42,968 nucleotides of DNA, taken from the IMG/VR virus record IMGVR_UViG_3300034374_006151, positions 1 to 42,968 of that record, one strand, 5' to 3'. Source of the stretch: a virus. Of this stretch, positions 1 to 6,333 are shown one piece after another (the first letter of the stretch is position 1; each line of letters starts with the position of its first letter). Both the position numbers and the translations under genes were made by a program. The notes below the pieces were generated by a model. That model was not told the DNA's origin and made no database searches. It worked only from the letters and a program-made list of their open reading frames with translations.

Positions 1-7
1 TCCCTCC
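1..7 (-). promoter_or_regulatory. Ribosome binding site of a gene beyond the left edge
   Basis: Read leftward, these bases give GGAGGGA, the core of the ribosome-binding block used by several genes of this phage (for example at 1942-1967 and 2148-2165). The start codon it serves would lie left of position 1, so the leftward operon probably continues past the window. The right end of the window does not supply a matching start, so the two ends are not simply adjacent. Confidence 0.45.
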
Positions 8-72
8 TATGTGATTGCGTACAGTATCACCAAGCCGATGAACAGCCCAGCGAAGATGTGTGTGCGGGTCAT
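7..72 (-). CDS. 21-residue single-helix membrane peptide
   Basis: The start codon overlaps the stop of the YqaJ-like exonuclease gene as ATGA, the junction style used throughout this genome. The peptide has a short basic N-terminus (MTRTH) followed by about 15 hydrophobic residues ending in AIT, enough for one membrane-spanning helix. Stop is TAG at 7-9. It is too short to assign to a family. It could be a regulatory membrane peptide or a chance reading frame; the coupling and the hydrophobic pattern favour a real gene. Confidence 0.4.
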   Translation of the reverse strand: MTRTHIFAGLFIGLVILYAIT

Positions 73-1037
73 AATGGCGCCTGCCAGCCTGCGTCGAGGG
101 CATCGACCCGCTCTTTCAGGTCGAAGGCCTTGACCGTAACCCTCTTGTGGGCCTTGCGCGTCGAGACGCTCTCGGCGACCTCGGCCTCGCTGACGCGGAT
201 GCCGTGCTTCTTGCCCAGCCCGAGGGCGTTGTCGCCCATCGCTTGGAGGATGGCGGCCTTGAGGTCGCGCTCCTCCTTCGCGTAGGCCTTCGCCGAGATC
301 GCTGCATGCTGCCACTTCTCGATGACGTCATCGATGTCATCGCGGCGGTCGAGCAGGCGGATCGGCTCGTCGCGCTCGATCACCGGCCCACGGTCCATCA
401 CCCACTGCGGGATGTCCTGGCCGAGGATCTCGGGCTCCTTGTCGTTCCTGACCCAGCTCCAGAACTCTCGCGCGGCCTCGAGGATCCGCTCCATGACGGG
501 CTCGAGGTCGGCGCGGGTGTACTCGTACCAGCGCAGCTCGTTACCGCCCACGCAGACGGCGATGCCGCCCCAGGACGCGTCGGGGTGCAGGATCATCTGG
601 TGCGCGAGCTGGATCTGATCGTAGGCCCAGGGCGTGTCCTCTGTGTAATGGTCGCGCCAGAACAGCCAGTCACGGTTCTTACTCTCGACGATGCCCAGCT
701 CGCCCTCACGCTCGACCGTGAAGTCGACCGTCGCGCCGATGCCCAGCTCGGGGTCGCAGACGTGGGTGGTCCCCTCGATCACGTCCCAGCCCTTGTGACG
801 AGCGACGGCGCGTCCGATGATCTTCTGCATCTCCTTGCCCCACCACATGCGCTCGTCTTCGGCCTGTGGCAGGGGTGCGGGGCGTTGCTTGTCGCGCCAG
901 ATGTCCCAGATGGTCTTGCCGCTCTGGTAGCTCTCGCCGAGGATGACGGGCATCTCGGAGGATCCAAGGTGAGGGTGGCGCAGGGCGAGCCACTCCTCCT
1001 CTGGCAGGTCGTCGATGTTGGTGGTGATGATGGTCAT
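69..1037 (-). CDS. YqaJ-like viral recombination exonuclease
   Basis: A 322-residue protein of the lambda-exonuclease/YqaJ branch of PD-(D/E)XK nucleases. These resect double-stranded DNA ends and hand single strands to an annealing protein. The N-terminus has the family's arginine followed by a GSSE turn (residues about 20-28), then GATVDF with Asp105 and E118-S-K120, which match the D...ExK metal-binding core. Usual family length is 200-330. The start is chosen because AGAGGGAACCTGAC lies directly upstream. It is the last large gene of the leftward operon. A second, unrelated recombination nuclease lies at 35502-36410, so its partner could be the annealing protein at 33881-34582 or a protein outside the window. 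Confidence 0.8.
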   Translation of the reverse strand: MTIITTNIDDLPEEEWLALRHPHLGSSEMPVILGESYQSGKTIWDIWRDKQRPAPLPQAEDERMWWGKEMQKIIGRAVARHKGWDVIEGTTHVCDPELGIGATVDFTVEREGELGIVESKNRDWLFWRDHYTEDTPWAYDQIQLAHQMILHPDASWGGIAVCVGGNELRWYEYTRADLEPVMERILEAAREFWSWVRNDKEPEILGQDIPQWVMDRGPVIERDEPIRLLDRRDDIDDVIEKWQHAAISAKAYAKEERDLKAAILQAMGDNALGLGKKHGIRVSEAEVAESVSTRKAHKRVTVKAFDLKERVDALDAGWQAPL

Positions 1038-1038
1038 G

Positions 1039-1281
1039 TCAGGTTCCCTCTGGGGTTGCTACCCGGTTCTCTGGGTGGTCGATGATCTGGATGTTACGAT
1101 GCCGAGCGGGCGGGCGCCGGATGTACTTCTGCTCCTCGAGAGCGCAGAGAAAATTTGTGACGCCATCCTTCGACTTCGTACCCATCAGCTCGCACAGCTC
1201 GCGAATGGATGGGGCGCAGCCATCATGGGCAATCCTCTCTCGGATGAGGTAGAAGCACTCGGCCTGGCGTTTAGTCAGCAT
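1039..1281 (-). CDS. LexA-like winged-helix DNA-binding protein
   Basis: An 80-residue protein made of essentially one domain resembling the LexA N-terminal winged helix. MLTKRQAECF is followed by helices with PSIRELCELMG, the recognition-helix position, and a wing near YIRRPP. There is no LexA autoprotease domain, so it should bind DNA without self-cleavage. The longer open frame upstream lacks sense; the start at 1281 gives the domain exactly and overlaps the previous gene's stop by 11 bases. It is a plausible repressor or activator acting at the divergent promoters at 2148-2237, but its target is inferred. Confidence 0.72.
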   Translation of the reverse strand: MLTKRQAECFYLIRERIAHDGCAPSIRELCELMGTKSKDGVTNFLCALEEQKYIRRPPARHRNIQIIDHPENRVATPEGT

Positions 1282-1555
1282 CGTCGAGGCCCTCCCGTGC
1301 GAGGCGGATGACCTCTTCGTAGAACCAGTCCTCCGTCTCGAGGCGATCGCGCACGACCTGGTCCCATGTCTTATGGTCCCACACGAGGCAGTCGAACCTG
1401 ATGCCCTCGATCTCAAACTCAGGGGGCTCTGCCGGGTAGCAATGCTCGGGCGGGCCGCTGATGTAGGCAGGGCAGCCCAAGGATGTCACCCTGACATCGA
1501 CCTCACCCTCGAGGTCATCGTATGAAAAGGTGGTTGTCACGTTGATGGGCCGCAT
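1271..1555 (-). CDS. Hypothetical protein, 94 residues
   Basis: The start overlaps the preceding stop as TGATG, so translation is coupled within the operon. The protein begins MRPINVTTTFSYDD, has a central proline-rich segment (SGPPEH, YPAEPPEF) and ends in an acidic helical tail. The alternating pattern suggests a small beta-rich domain with a C-terminal helix. I do not recognise the family. It sits between a small unknown protein and the LexA-like regulator. Confidence 0.65.
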   Translation of the reverse strand: MRPINVTTTFSYDDLEGEVDVRVTSLGCPAYISGPPEHCYPAEPPEFEIEGIRFDCLVWDHKTWDQVVRDRLETEDWFYEEVIRLAREGLDDAD

Positions 1556-1941
1556 CACTTGATCTCCTTGAAGGCTTGGCCGTCGACGCAGGTGGCGTGG
1601 ACCCAACCGATGATCAGGCCGCTGCCGTCGATGGCCTTGAAGCGGATGGCCTTGTCGTCCCTCTCGAGAGTGACGTTTGTGGCGTAGAAGATGACGCTGG
1701 CGACCGTCTCGCCAAACTTGTAGTCGCCCATGAACTTCTCGCCCCCGACGCCCACCTCGCCGCCGTTCAGGGCGTCGAGCGAGGCCTTGTCGGTCGAGAT
1801 CGAGATCTCGGTGTAGGATCCATACTGGCCGTTGGCCTTCTTGGATCCCCAGACCGCGATGTCGATCTGCCATGTGTCGGGTGTGATGGACTTGGTGGCC
1901 CAGCGGACGTGCTGCGCTCCGGCGATATTGATCATGCTCAT
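1555..1941 (-). CDS. Hypothetical protein, 128 residues
   Basis: The start at 1941 is set by a strong ribosome-binding block (CAGGAGGGAACCTGA) immediately upstream; the extra N-terminal residues possible in the longer frame would read through that block. The protein (MSMINIAGAQ...) is rich in beta-branched residues and glycine with few predicted helices, suggesting a small beta-sandwich or barrel. No catalytic motif is visible and I do not recognise it. Its upstream block is a 23-base exact copy of the one before the replication gene at 4487. Confidence 0.7.
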   Translation of the reverse strand: MSMINIAGAQHVRWATKSITPDTWQIDIAVWGSKKANGQYGSYTEISISTDKASLDALNGGEVGVGGEKFMGDYKFGETVASVIFYATNVTLERDDKAIRFKAIDGSGLIIGWVHATCVDGQAFKEIK

Positions 1942-1967
1942 TGTCAGGTTCCCTCCTGTTTGTGTGA

Positions 1968-2147
1968 TCAAAGTGTGTCGCGGCATTCCTGCCACATGGC
2001 CGCAACGTCGGGGCAGCGGGCGTGGTAGATGGCGCGGAGTTCCGCGCTCAGACGCTTGACCTCGGCCTTGTCGTTGTCGCGCATTGCATTGAATACCTGC
2101 TTGCGCAGGGTCTTCTCTGTCTCTGTTGCGTCGTCGTAAGCGCCCAT
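1968..2147 (-). CDS. Small helical protein, first gene of the leftward operon
   Basis: A 59-residue charged protein that is almost entirely helical (ETEKTLRKQVF..., AEVKRLSAELRAIYHARCP). A ribosome-binding site AACAGGAGGGAA lies just upstream of the ATG at 2147, and the divergent promoter region precedes it. The first position after the operator and the helical, charged make-up suit a small regulator or inhibitor made early, but no family is recognisable. Confidence 0.65.
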   Translation of the reverse strand: MGAYDDATETEKTLRKQVFNAMRDNDKAEVKRLSAELRAIYHARCPDVAAMWQECRDTL

Positions 2148-2166
2148 CTGGTTTCCCTCCTGTTGC

Positions 2167-2180
2167 GGGACAAATGTCCC
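2167..2180. promoter_or_regulatory. Palindromic operator candidate
   Basis: A perfect inverted repeat GGGACA-AA-TGTCCC lies between the -10 box of the leftward promoter and the ribosome-binding site of the gene at 1968-2147. Its size and position suit a dimeric repressor such as the LexA-like protein (1039-1281) or the ribbon-helix-helix protein (2238-2438). If transcribed leftward it also forms a small hairpin in the leader. Confidence 0.45.
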
Positions 2181-2181
2181 G

Positions 2182-2210
2182 TTGACGAACATATAGCGAT
2201 GCGGTGATAC
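2182..2210 (+). promoter_or_regulatory. Rightward sigma70-type promoter candidate
   Basis: TTGACG at 2182-2187 and TGATAC at 2205-2210 are separated by 17 bases, close to the bacterial consensus. It would start the rightward transcript just before the ribbon-helix-helix gene at 2238. It overlaps the oppositely directed promoter, so the two should compete. Confidence 0.5.
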
Positions 2211-2218
2211 TGCGTCAA
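2190..2218 (-). promoter_or_regulatory. Leftward sigma70-type promoter candidate
   Basis: Read leftward, TTGACG (2218-2213), a 17-base spacer and TATATG (2195-2190) form a good sigma70-type promoter. It would drive the leftward operon starting at 2147. Together with the rightward promoter it forms a face-to-face pair whose -35 boxes are inverted copies of each other, and the GGGACA palindrome lies just downstream. Confidence 0.55.
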
Positions 2219-2237
2219 CCCATGAAAGGAGGGTATC

Positions 2238-2438
2238 GTGAAAAATGTCACTACACGTCATGTCCCCGGCAAGCGCCGGGTGACGTTCTACCTGTCGGAG
2301 GAGATCGCCAAGCGGCTCGAGGAGCGGGTCGAGGCGGTCAACAAACTGTCGGCGCCCAACAAGGCGAGCATGAGCGTGGTCGCCGACCAGCTCCTCGATC
2401 ACGCCATCGCCACGACCGGCCCAGGGGCGCAGGCATGA
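2238..2438 (+). CDS. Small ribbon-helix-helix-like DNA-binding protein
   Basis: A 66-residue protein starting at GTG, preceded at close range by AAAGGAGGG. The pattern RRVTFYLSEEIAKRLEERVEAVNK followed by SMSVVADQLLDHAI fits a ribbon-helix-helix fold: a short beta strand binds the DNA groove and two helices dimerise. It is the first gene of the rightward transcript, overlaps the GapR-like gene as ATGA, and sits beside a palindromic operator, so autoregulation is likely. Assignment is by pattern only. Confidence 0.65.
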   Translation: MKNVTTRHVPGKRRVTFYLSEEIAKRLEERVEAVNKLSAPNKASMSVVADQLLDHAIATTGPGAQA

Positions 2439-2689
2439 CCGAGGGAAGCAACACCATTGCAGGCGACAAGATCAAGAGCGTGATCGATCGCGTCGAGAAC
2501 CTGATGCAGGAGCGAAAGAACATCACCGAGGACATCCGCGAGGTGTTCATCGAGGCCAAATCGGTCGGCCTGGATCCATCCATCATCAGAGAGCTGATCA
2601 AGCTGCGGGCGATTGAGCGTGATGCACGGCAGGAGAAGGCCGCGCTGCTCGAGAGCTACTCTGTGGCAGCGCAGCTCGACCTCTTCTGA
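2435..2689 (+). CDS. GapR-like (DUF2312) DNA-binding protein
   Basis: An 84-residue protein closely matching the GapR/DUF2312 family. It has GDKIKSVIDRVENLMQE, then an acidic helix, then GLDPSIIRELIKLRA and a C-terminal coiled helix. In Caulobacter, GapR clamps overtwisted, AT-rich DNA ahead of replication forks and stimulates topoisomerases. Length agrees with the family. The start at 2435 follows from the ATGA overlap with the upstream gene. A phage copy next to a replication gene could support its own replication forks or occupy host GapR sites. This gene is the main clue to an alphaproteobacterial host. Confidence 0.85.
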   Translation: MTEGSNTIAGDKIKSVIDRVENLMQERKNITEDIREVFIEAKSVGLDPSIIRELIKLRAIERDARQEKAALLESYSVAAQLDLF

Positions 2690-3324
2690 TGCGCGTACTG
2701 GTGGGCTGCGAGATCTCGGGCCGGGTGCGCGATGCCCTCTGCAGGCTCGGCCATGACGCATGGTCCGTAGATCTGGACGGCCCGGCGCAGGAGCCGGAAC
2801 TGTTTGAGCGGCAACAGTTTCCTGATCGGCATATCCAAGGGGATGTGTTTGAGGTTATCGACAGGGGCGGCTGGGACATGATCCTAGCCTTCCCCGACTG
2901 CACATACCTGTCATCCTCTGGGCTCCACTGGAACGGGCGCGTACCGGGCCGTGCGGCAAAAACGGAGATGGCCGTGACCTTCGCCCGCATGCTGATAGAC
3001 ACGCCTGCGGCCCCACGGGTGGCCGTGGAAAACCCGATAGGCTGCCTCTCGACGCGCATCCGCAAGCCTGACCAGATCATTCAGCCCTATCACTTTGGCG
3101 AGGATGCGAGCAAGGCTACATGCCTGTGGCTCAAGGGTTTGCCCGAGCTGGCCGGGACCGAGTATGTGCCCCCCCGCATCGTCAACGGAAAAAAGCGGTG
3201 GGCGAACCAGACCGACAGCGGTCAGAACCGCCTCGGCCCATCTCCGAAACGCGCAAGAGAGCGCGGTCTCACATATCCAGGCATATCCGATGCCATGGCG
3301 CTACAATGGGGGGGTGCGCCGTGA
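2689..3324 (+). CDS. Cytosine-5 DNA methyltransferase-like phage protein
   Basis: A 211-residue protein resembling the reduced C5-methyltransferase-like proteins of phages. MRVLVGCEISGRVRDAL resembles the SAM-binding start. FPDCTYLSSSG (Cys71) stands where the catalytic loop with its Pro-Cys lies, and VAVENPIG (about residues 112-118) matches the ENV/ENP motif. The usual target-recognition domain and motifs IX and X are missing or very short; full enzymes exceed 300 residues. It may modify phage DNA against restriction or act on nucleotides. The Pro-to-Asp change before the cysteine makes activity uncertain. It is coupled to the next gene by GTGA. Confidence 0.65.
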   Translation: MRVLVGCEISGRVRDALCRLGHDAWSVDLDGPAQEPELFERQQFPDRHIQGDVFEVIDRGGWDMILAFPDCTYLSSSGLHWNGRVPGRAAKTEMAVTFARMLIDTPAAPRVAVENPIGCLSTRIRKPDQIIQPYHFGEDASKATCLWLKGLPELAGTEYVPPRIVNGKKRWANQTDSGQNRLGPSPKRARERGLTYPGISDAMALQWGGAP

Positions 3325-3671
3325 CCCCCGGCCCGCAGCGAAAACATAAGTACGGCGCCAGGGGCGTCCGCACAGAGGATGGGTTCTTCCCATCACAGCG
3401 CGAACACAGGCGCTGGGAGGAGCTGAAGCTCCTGCAGATGGCAGGCGAGATCACAGACCTCGAGCGCCAGGTGGCGATGCCCTGCGTCGTCAACGAAATC
3501 AAGGTGGCGCGACCCGTGATCGACTTCCACTACCGCAGGGTCGGTGGCGAGGAGGTGTACGAGGATGTCAAAGGCTACATCAAGAGTTCGGATCCTGTGA
3601 CGCGGATCTGGAAACTACAGCACAAGTTGCTGAAGGCCCTATACAACATAGAAGTGGAGATTGTGAAATGA
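3321..3671 (+). CDS. DUF1064-family PD-(D/E)XK endonuclease
   Basis: A 116-residue protein beginning at GTG, which overlaps the previous stop as GTGA. It shows the DUF1064 layout: FPSQREHRRWEELKLL (conserved Glu in helix 1), ITDLERQ, then VIDFHYRR and VYEDVKGY, giving the D...ExK-type core as Asp followed by ED-V-K. The family is thought to cut branched or Holliday-like DNA during phage packaging and recombination; that role is inferred. Length is typical. Confidence 0.75.
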   Translation: MTPGPQRKHKYGARGVRTEDGFFPSQREHRRWEELKLLQMAGEITDLERQVAMPCVVNEIKVARPVIDFHYRRVGGEEVYEDVKGYIKSSDPVTRIWKLQHKLLKALYNIEVEIVK

Positions 3672-3913
3672 CCAAGAAGGAAGCAGCCACCGTCGAGGAT
3701 GACGGCAAGAACGAAGTGACTACCCGCCTCACCGAGCGGCACATGGCATGGGTCGAGGCCCGCGCTCGCATGGATGGACGGACGCCCGCGCAGCAGGTCG
3801 AGAAGATCATCCGTGAGGCCTGGGCCAACGACCCCTACAAGAAGGAGGTGGTGAGCTACGGCCGGGACGTTGCCCTGGGCGGATCCATGCCTGCGGCCGA
3901 CTTCAAGCCGTGA
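3668..3913 (+). CDS. Small protein, possible ribbon-helix-helix
   Basis: An 81-residue protein coupled to the gene before it (ATGA) and to the one after it (GTGA). The centre, EVTTRLTERHMAWVEARAR followed by TPAQQVEKIIREAW, alternates like a strand and two helices, weakly recalling ribbon-helix-helix proteins. The C-terminal 25 residues look unstructured. No family assigned. Confidence 0.6.
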   Translation: MTKKEAATVEDDGKNEVTTRLTERHMAWVEARARMDGRTPAQQVEKIIREAWANDPYKKEVVSYGRDVALGGSMPAADFKP

Positions 3914-4485
3914 CGCCGCGCATCGACATCTCCGACGAGATGCTGCGCCAGAGCGAGGCCTTCGGCCGGGCTGTCGTGGCATCCTACGCGGCTGGCGCGA
4001 AGGCCCGCTCGAAGAGGATGGCGATGCACGACATCGACAAGGATCCCAGGATGCAGGCCGTCGGTCGGGTCGGGGAGGTGGCTGCGGCCATCTACCTCGG
4101 CCTCGACCCTCGGGCCGATCTCGACTGGGGATCCGTCGCCACCGACGCGGGATCCGACTTCAGCCTCCCCGTCGGGTCGGTCGATGTCAAGGCAACCAAC
4201 CACAGCCGAGCCCGGCGATTGATCTGGCCGGTGAACAAGCGGGCGATCTTTGAGGAGGCCTGCGCAGACATCCTGATCCTGGCCGTGGTCGCACCCGATC
4301 TCCGATCGGCAGAGCTGCGAGGATGGCTGCTGCGCGAGGACTTCACCAAGATGCGAAAGACGGCAGGACCGGCTGACGCGCTGATGCAGGGGACATGGTA
4401 CGTCGATCAGGACCACCTGATGCGGCTTGCAGTCCTGCGCCAGTGGGTCCACAATGCATCACCACACAAACAGGAGGGAACCTGA
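3910..4485 (+). CDS. Possible PD-(D/E)XK nuclease-fold protein, 191 residues
   Basis: Starts at GTG overlapping the preceding stop. The middle reads GRVGEVAAAIYLG, then GSDF and VDVKATN, with RLIWPVNKRAIF after it. A Glu in the first helix, an Asp before a strand and a D-x-K at the next strand form the minimal PD-(D/E)XK pattern. Related phage proteins are mostly uncharacterised. A role in DNA processing fits the neighbourhood (DUF1064 nuclease upstream, replication protein downstream), but the assignment rests on motif spacing only. Confidence 0.6.
   Translation: MTPRIDISDEMLRQSEAFGRAVVASYAAGAKARSKRMAMHDIDKDPRMQAVGRVGEVAAAIYLGLDPRADLDWGSVATDAGSDFSLPVGSVDVKATNHSRARRLIWPVNKRAIFEEACADILILAVVAPDLRSAELRGWLLREDFTKMRKTAGPADALMQGTWYVDQDHLMRLAVLRQWVHNASPHKQEGT
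4463..4485 (+). promoter_or_regulatory. Strong repeated ribosome-binding block
   Basis: This 23-base block contains CAGGAGGGAACCTGA and lies directly before the replication gene's ATG at 4487. The same 23 bases occur exactly, inverted, upstream of the gene at 1555-1941. Its last three bases are also the stop codon of the upstream gene. The length of identity beyond the Shine-Dalgarno core suggests a copied cassette rather than convergence. Confidence 0.6.
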
Positions 4486-4486
4486 T

Positions 4487-5521
4487 ATGTCTACTGGACG
4501 CCATAGCTACGTCCGTTTCTTTGCGAGCGACTGGATCGCCGGGACCGCGCGGATGACACCGATGCAGGAGCTGGTCTATCTGCGCATCTGCTGCGTGATC
4601 TGGGACAAGGCAGCGCCCTGCCCGGAGGCCGAGCTACCCCTCATGCTGGGGTCCATCGATGGCTGGGACGTCATCGTCGAGAACCTTGTCGCAGCCGGGA
4701 AGCTCGAGGTCGTGGAGGGAGGCATCGTGAACGCGCGAGCCATGGAAGAGGCAATGATTTCGCTCGAGCTGTGGGAGCGTAAGAGCGCGGGAGGTCGACG
4801 GGGCGCCAGGGCCGTCAACAAGCAACGTCGGAACGACGTCATCGATGATGTCGATGATGTCGATGATGTTGTGGAAGAATGTGGAAAGCGCGACACTCCC
4901 GACGACACTCCCGACGACACTCTCGACGAGACTGCCGTCGACACTCCCGACGAGACAGGGGGGGGTGTCTCGACGCATAACCAGAACCAGAACCAGAACC
5001 ATAACCAGAGTTACTCTTCGAGTAACACGCGCGGGCGCGAGGCGATGTTCGATCAGTTCTGGGAAGCCTATCCCCACAAGGTGGGAAAAAAAGCAGCTCG
5101 AAAGAGCTTCGACACCGCGATCAAGACAACCGACGTCGAGACAATGCTGACCGCCGTGAGGCGGTACATTTCAAACAAACCCGCCGATAGGCAATTCTGC
5201 AATCCTGCAACCTGGCTCAATCAGGGTCGCTGGGAGGATGTCCCCGCAGAAGGTGGCACCAGAGCCAACGTCTCACAGAAACCCCAAGGCCCGAAAGAGC
5301 CGCCCATCAGCATCACCTGGGAGGCGGAGCCTCGAGATTGGGCAAGGTTCAGAAACGTCGTAAAATCTCGCATCGGATCCTCCTCGTGGAAGGTGTATTG
5401 GGAGAAGCTCATGCCACACGCCCCAGGAACAGCGACAGCTCCAGAGCCTCCCCAGACGCAGGTCGCCACGGTCAAAGGCCTCGCCGATCACAACAGCATC
5501 GGGATGATGATCAATGGCTAA
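4487..5521 (+). CDS. DUF1376-type phage replication initiator
   Basis: A 344-residue protein with three parts. Residues about 5-95 match DUF1376 (YVRFFASDWIAGTARMTPMQELVY..., ending near ELWERKSAGG). Residues about 115-180 form a low-complexity linker made of DDV, DTPD/DTLDE and NQ repeats. The C-terminal domain, FDQFWEAYPHKVGKKAARKSF to FCNPATWLNQGRWED, is common in phage O- and DnaT-like initiators. Such proteins bind the phage origin and recruit helicase. The start is fixed by the strong block at 4463-4485. The repeats encoding the linker are also DNA repeats and may be the origin itself. It is followed by the small terminase gene with an 8-base overlap. Confidence 0.75.
   Translation: MSTGRHSYVRFFASDWIAGTARMTPMQELVYLRICCVIWDKAAPCPEAELPLMLGSIDGWDVIVENLVAAGKLEVVEGGIVNARAMEEAMISLELWERKSAGGRRGARAVNKQRRNDVIDDVDDVDDVVEECGKRDTPDDTPDDTLDETAVDTPDETGGGVSTHNQNQNQNHNQSYSSSNTRGREAMFDQFWEAYPHKVGKKAARKSFDTAIKTTDVETMLTAVRRYISNKPADRQFCNPATWLNQGRWEDVPAEGGTRANVSQKPQGPKEPPISITWEAEPRDWARFRNVVKSRIGSSSWKVYWEKLMPHAPGTATAPEPPQTQVATVKGLADHNSIGMMING
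4844..5025. repeat. Origin-like cluster of three tandem repeats and two hairpins
   Basis: Inside the replication gene lie three 9-base units GATGATGTC/T (4844-4870); five 12-base units based on GACACTCCCGAC (4892-4951); a perfect 7-base-pair hairpin CGAGACA/TGTCTCG with an eight-G loop (4951-4972); five 6-base units AACCAG/T (4979-5008); and a perfect hairpin TTACTC-TTC-GAGTAA (5011-5025). All units keep the reading frame. In lambdoid phages the origin iterons also lie within the initiator gene, between the DNA-binding and helicase-recruiting domains, which is the position seen here. The origin role is inferred. Confidence 0.5.
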
Positions 5522-6065
5522 TCCGAAGCCGACCGTCGAGGACATCACGCCGCTCCAGGATCTCTGGTGCAGCGCGTATGTCGGTGAGGCTCGATACAAC
5601 GCACAAGAGGCAGGTCGCATCGTGGGGATCTCCGTCGATTACGCGAAGGAGCTGCCCCACAAAACCCACATCAAAGAGCGGATCGCCCAGCTCCAGGCTG
5701 ATACGGCCAAGCGGCTGCAGGTCGCCGAGAACCGTGTCATGCGTGAGCTGCTCGCCGTCGGGTTCAGCGACATCTCCGAGATCATCGAGGTCACGCCGGA
5801 GGGTGGGCTCTCGGTCAAGGCCTTCGAGGATCTGCCCCGGTCGGTCACGTCAGCGATCAAGAAGGTGAAGCTGCGGCGGGCCAACCGAGGCGACGGTGAC
5901 TTCGACGAGATGCTCGAGATCGAGATGCATGCGAAGCAGCCCGCCCTCGACCGTCTCTTCGACTACCTGGGCCTCGACGGCAAGGGCGCTGGGTCTGATG
6001 CTGCTTCCGCGCCGACGTTCACCGGCCTGACCCTGATCGGCCCAGAGAAGGATGCTGCTGAATGA
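5514..6065 (+). CDS. terS: Terminase small subunit
   Basis: A 183-residue protein with the terminase small subunit layout. An N-terminal helix-turn-helix segment (YVGEARYNAQEAGRIVG..., for DNA recognition) is followed by an oligomerising coiled region KERIAQLQADTAKRLQVAE and a C-terminal tail that contacts the large subunit. It recognises packaging sites and loads the large subunit. The large-subunit gene follows after three small genes. A second small-terminase-like gene lies at 42484-42915. Confidence 0.8.
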   Translation: MANPKPTVEDITPLQDLWCSAYVGEARYNAQEAGRIVGISVDYAKELPHKTHIKERIAQLQADTAKRLQVAENRVMRELLAVGFSDISEIIEVTPEGGLSVKAFEDLPRSVTSAIKKVKLRRANRGDGDFDEMLEIEMHAKQPALDRLFDYLGLDGKGAGSDAASAPTFTGLTLIGPEKDAAE

Positions 6066-6166
6066 GATACACGCACTCAATGGAGACAGCCGTGACTGAC
6101 CTGATTGAACGACTTGAAGCCGCAGCCGAAGGGCCGTGGGAAATCATAGGGGAGCAACAGCCATGA
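6062..6166 (+). CDS. 34-residue hypothetical protein
   Basis: ATGA overlaps on both sides couple this short gene to the small terminase and to the next membrane protein. The sequence includes TDLIERLEAAAEGPWEI, a helix often seen in small phage proteins of unknown role. No function can be given. Confidence 0.5.
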   Translation: MRYTHSMETAVTDLIERLEAAAEGPWEIIGEQQP

Positions 6167-6333
6167 CACATGCCTTCTGGATCAACGCCGCCTGCAGGAA
6201 CGTCCGCTCCACGACAGCGCACGGAGCCCAGAGGTTCCACCCTGGCCGGCGCCGCTCGTGGGCAGCCAAACACCGAGACGTGATCTGGGTGGCGCTGGTC
6301 GTCGCGCTGATCATCGGAGGGGGCGCGGCATGA
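6163..6333 (+). CDS. Small membrane protein, 56 residues
   Basis: The N-terminal 38 residues are basic and polar. Residues about 40-55 (VIWVALVVALIIGGGAA) form one hydrophobic membrane helix at the very C-terminus. This is a tail-anchored arrangement with the basic part in the cytoplasm. The start at 6163 is chosen from the ATGA junction. Function unknown. Confidence 0.55.
   Translation: MTHAFWINAACRNVRSTTAHGAQRFHPGRRRSWAAKHRDVIWVALVVALIIGGGAA

Noticed and set aside
147-1085. Long open frame opposite the YqaJ-like and LexA-like genes (312 codons)
   Set aside because: It mirrors a gene with clear nuclease motifs; high GC makes antisense frames stay open. No domain sense and no ribosome site.
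4844-5008. Repeats in the replication gene as a CRISPR or minisatellite artefact
   Set aside because: Units are directly tandem without spacers, so not CRISPR. They keep the frame and lie at a domain linker, so a sequencing artefact is unlikely.
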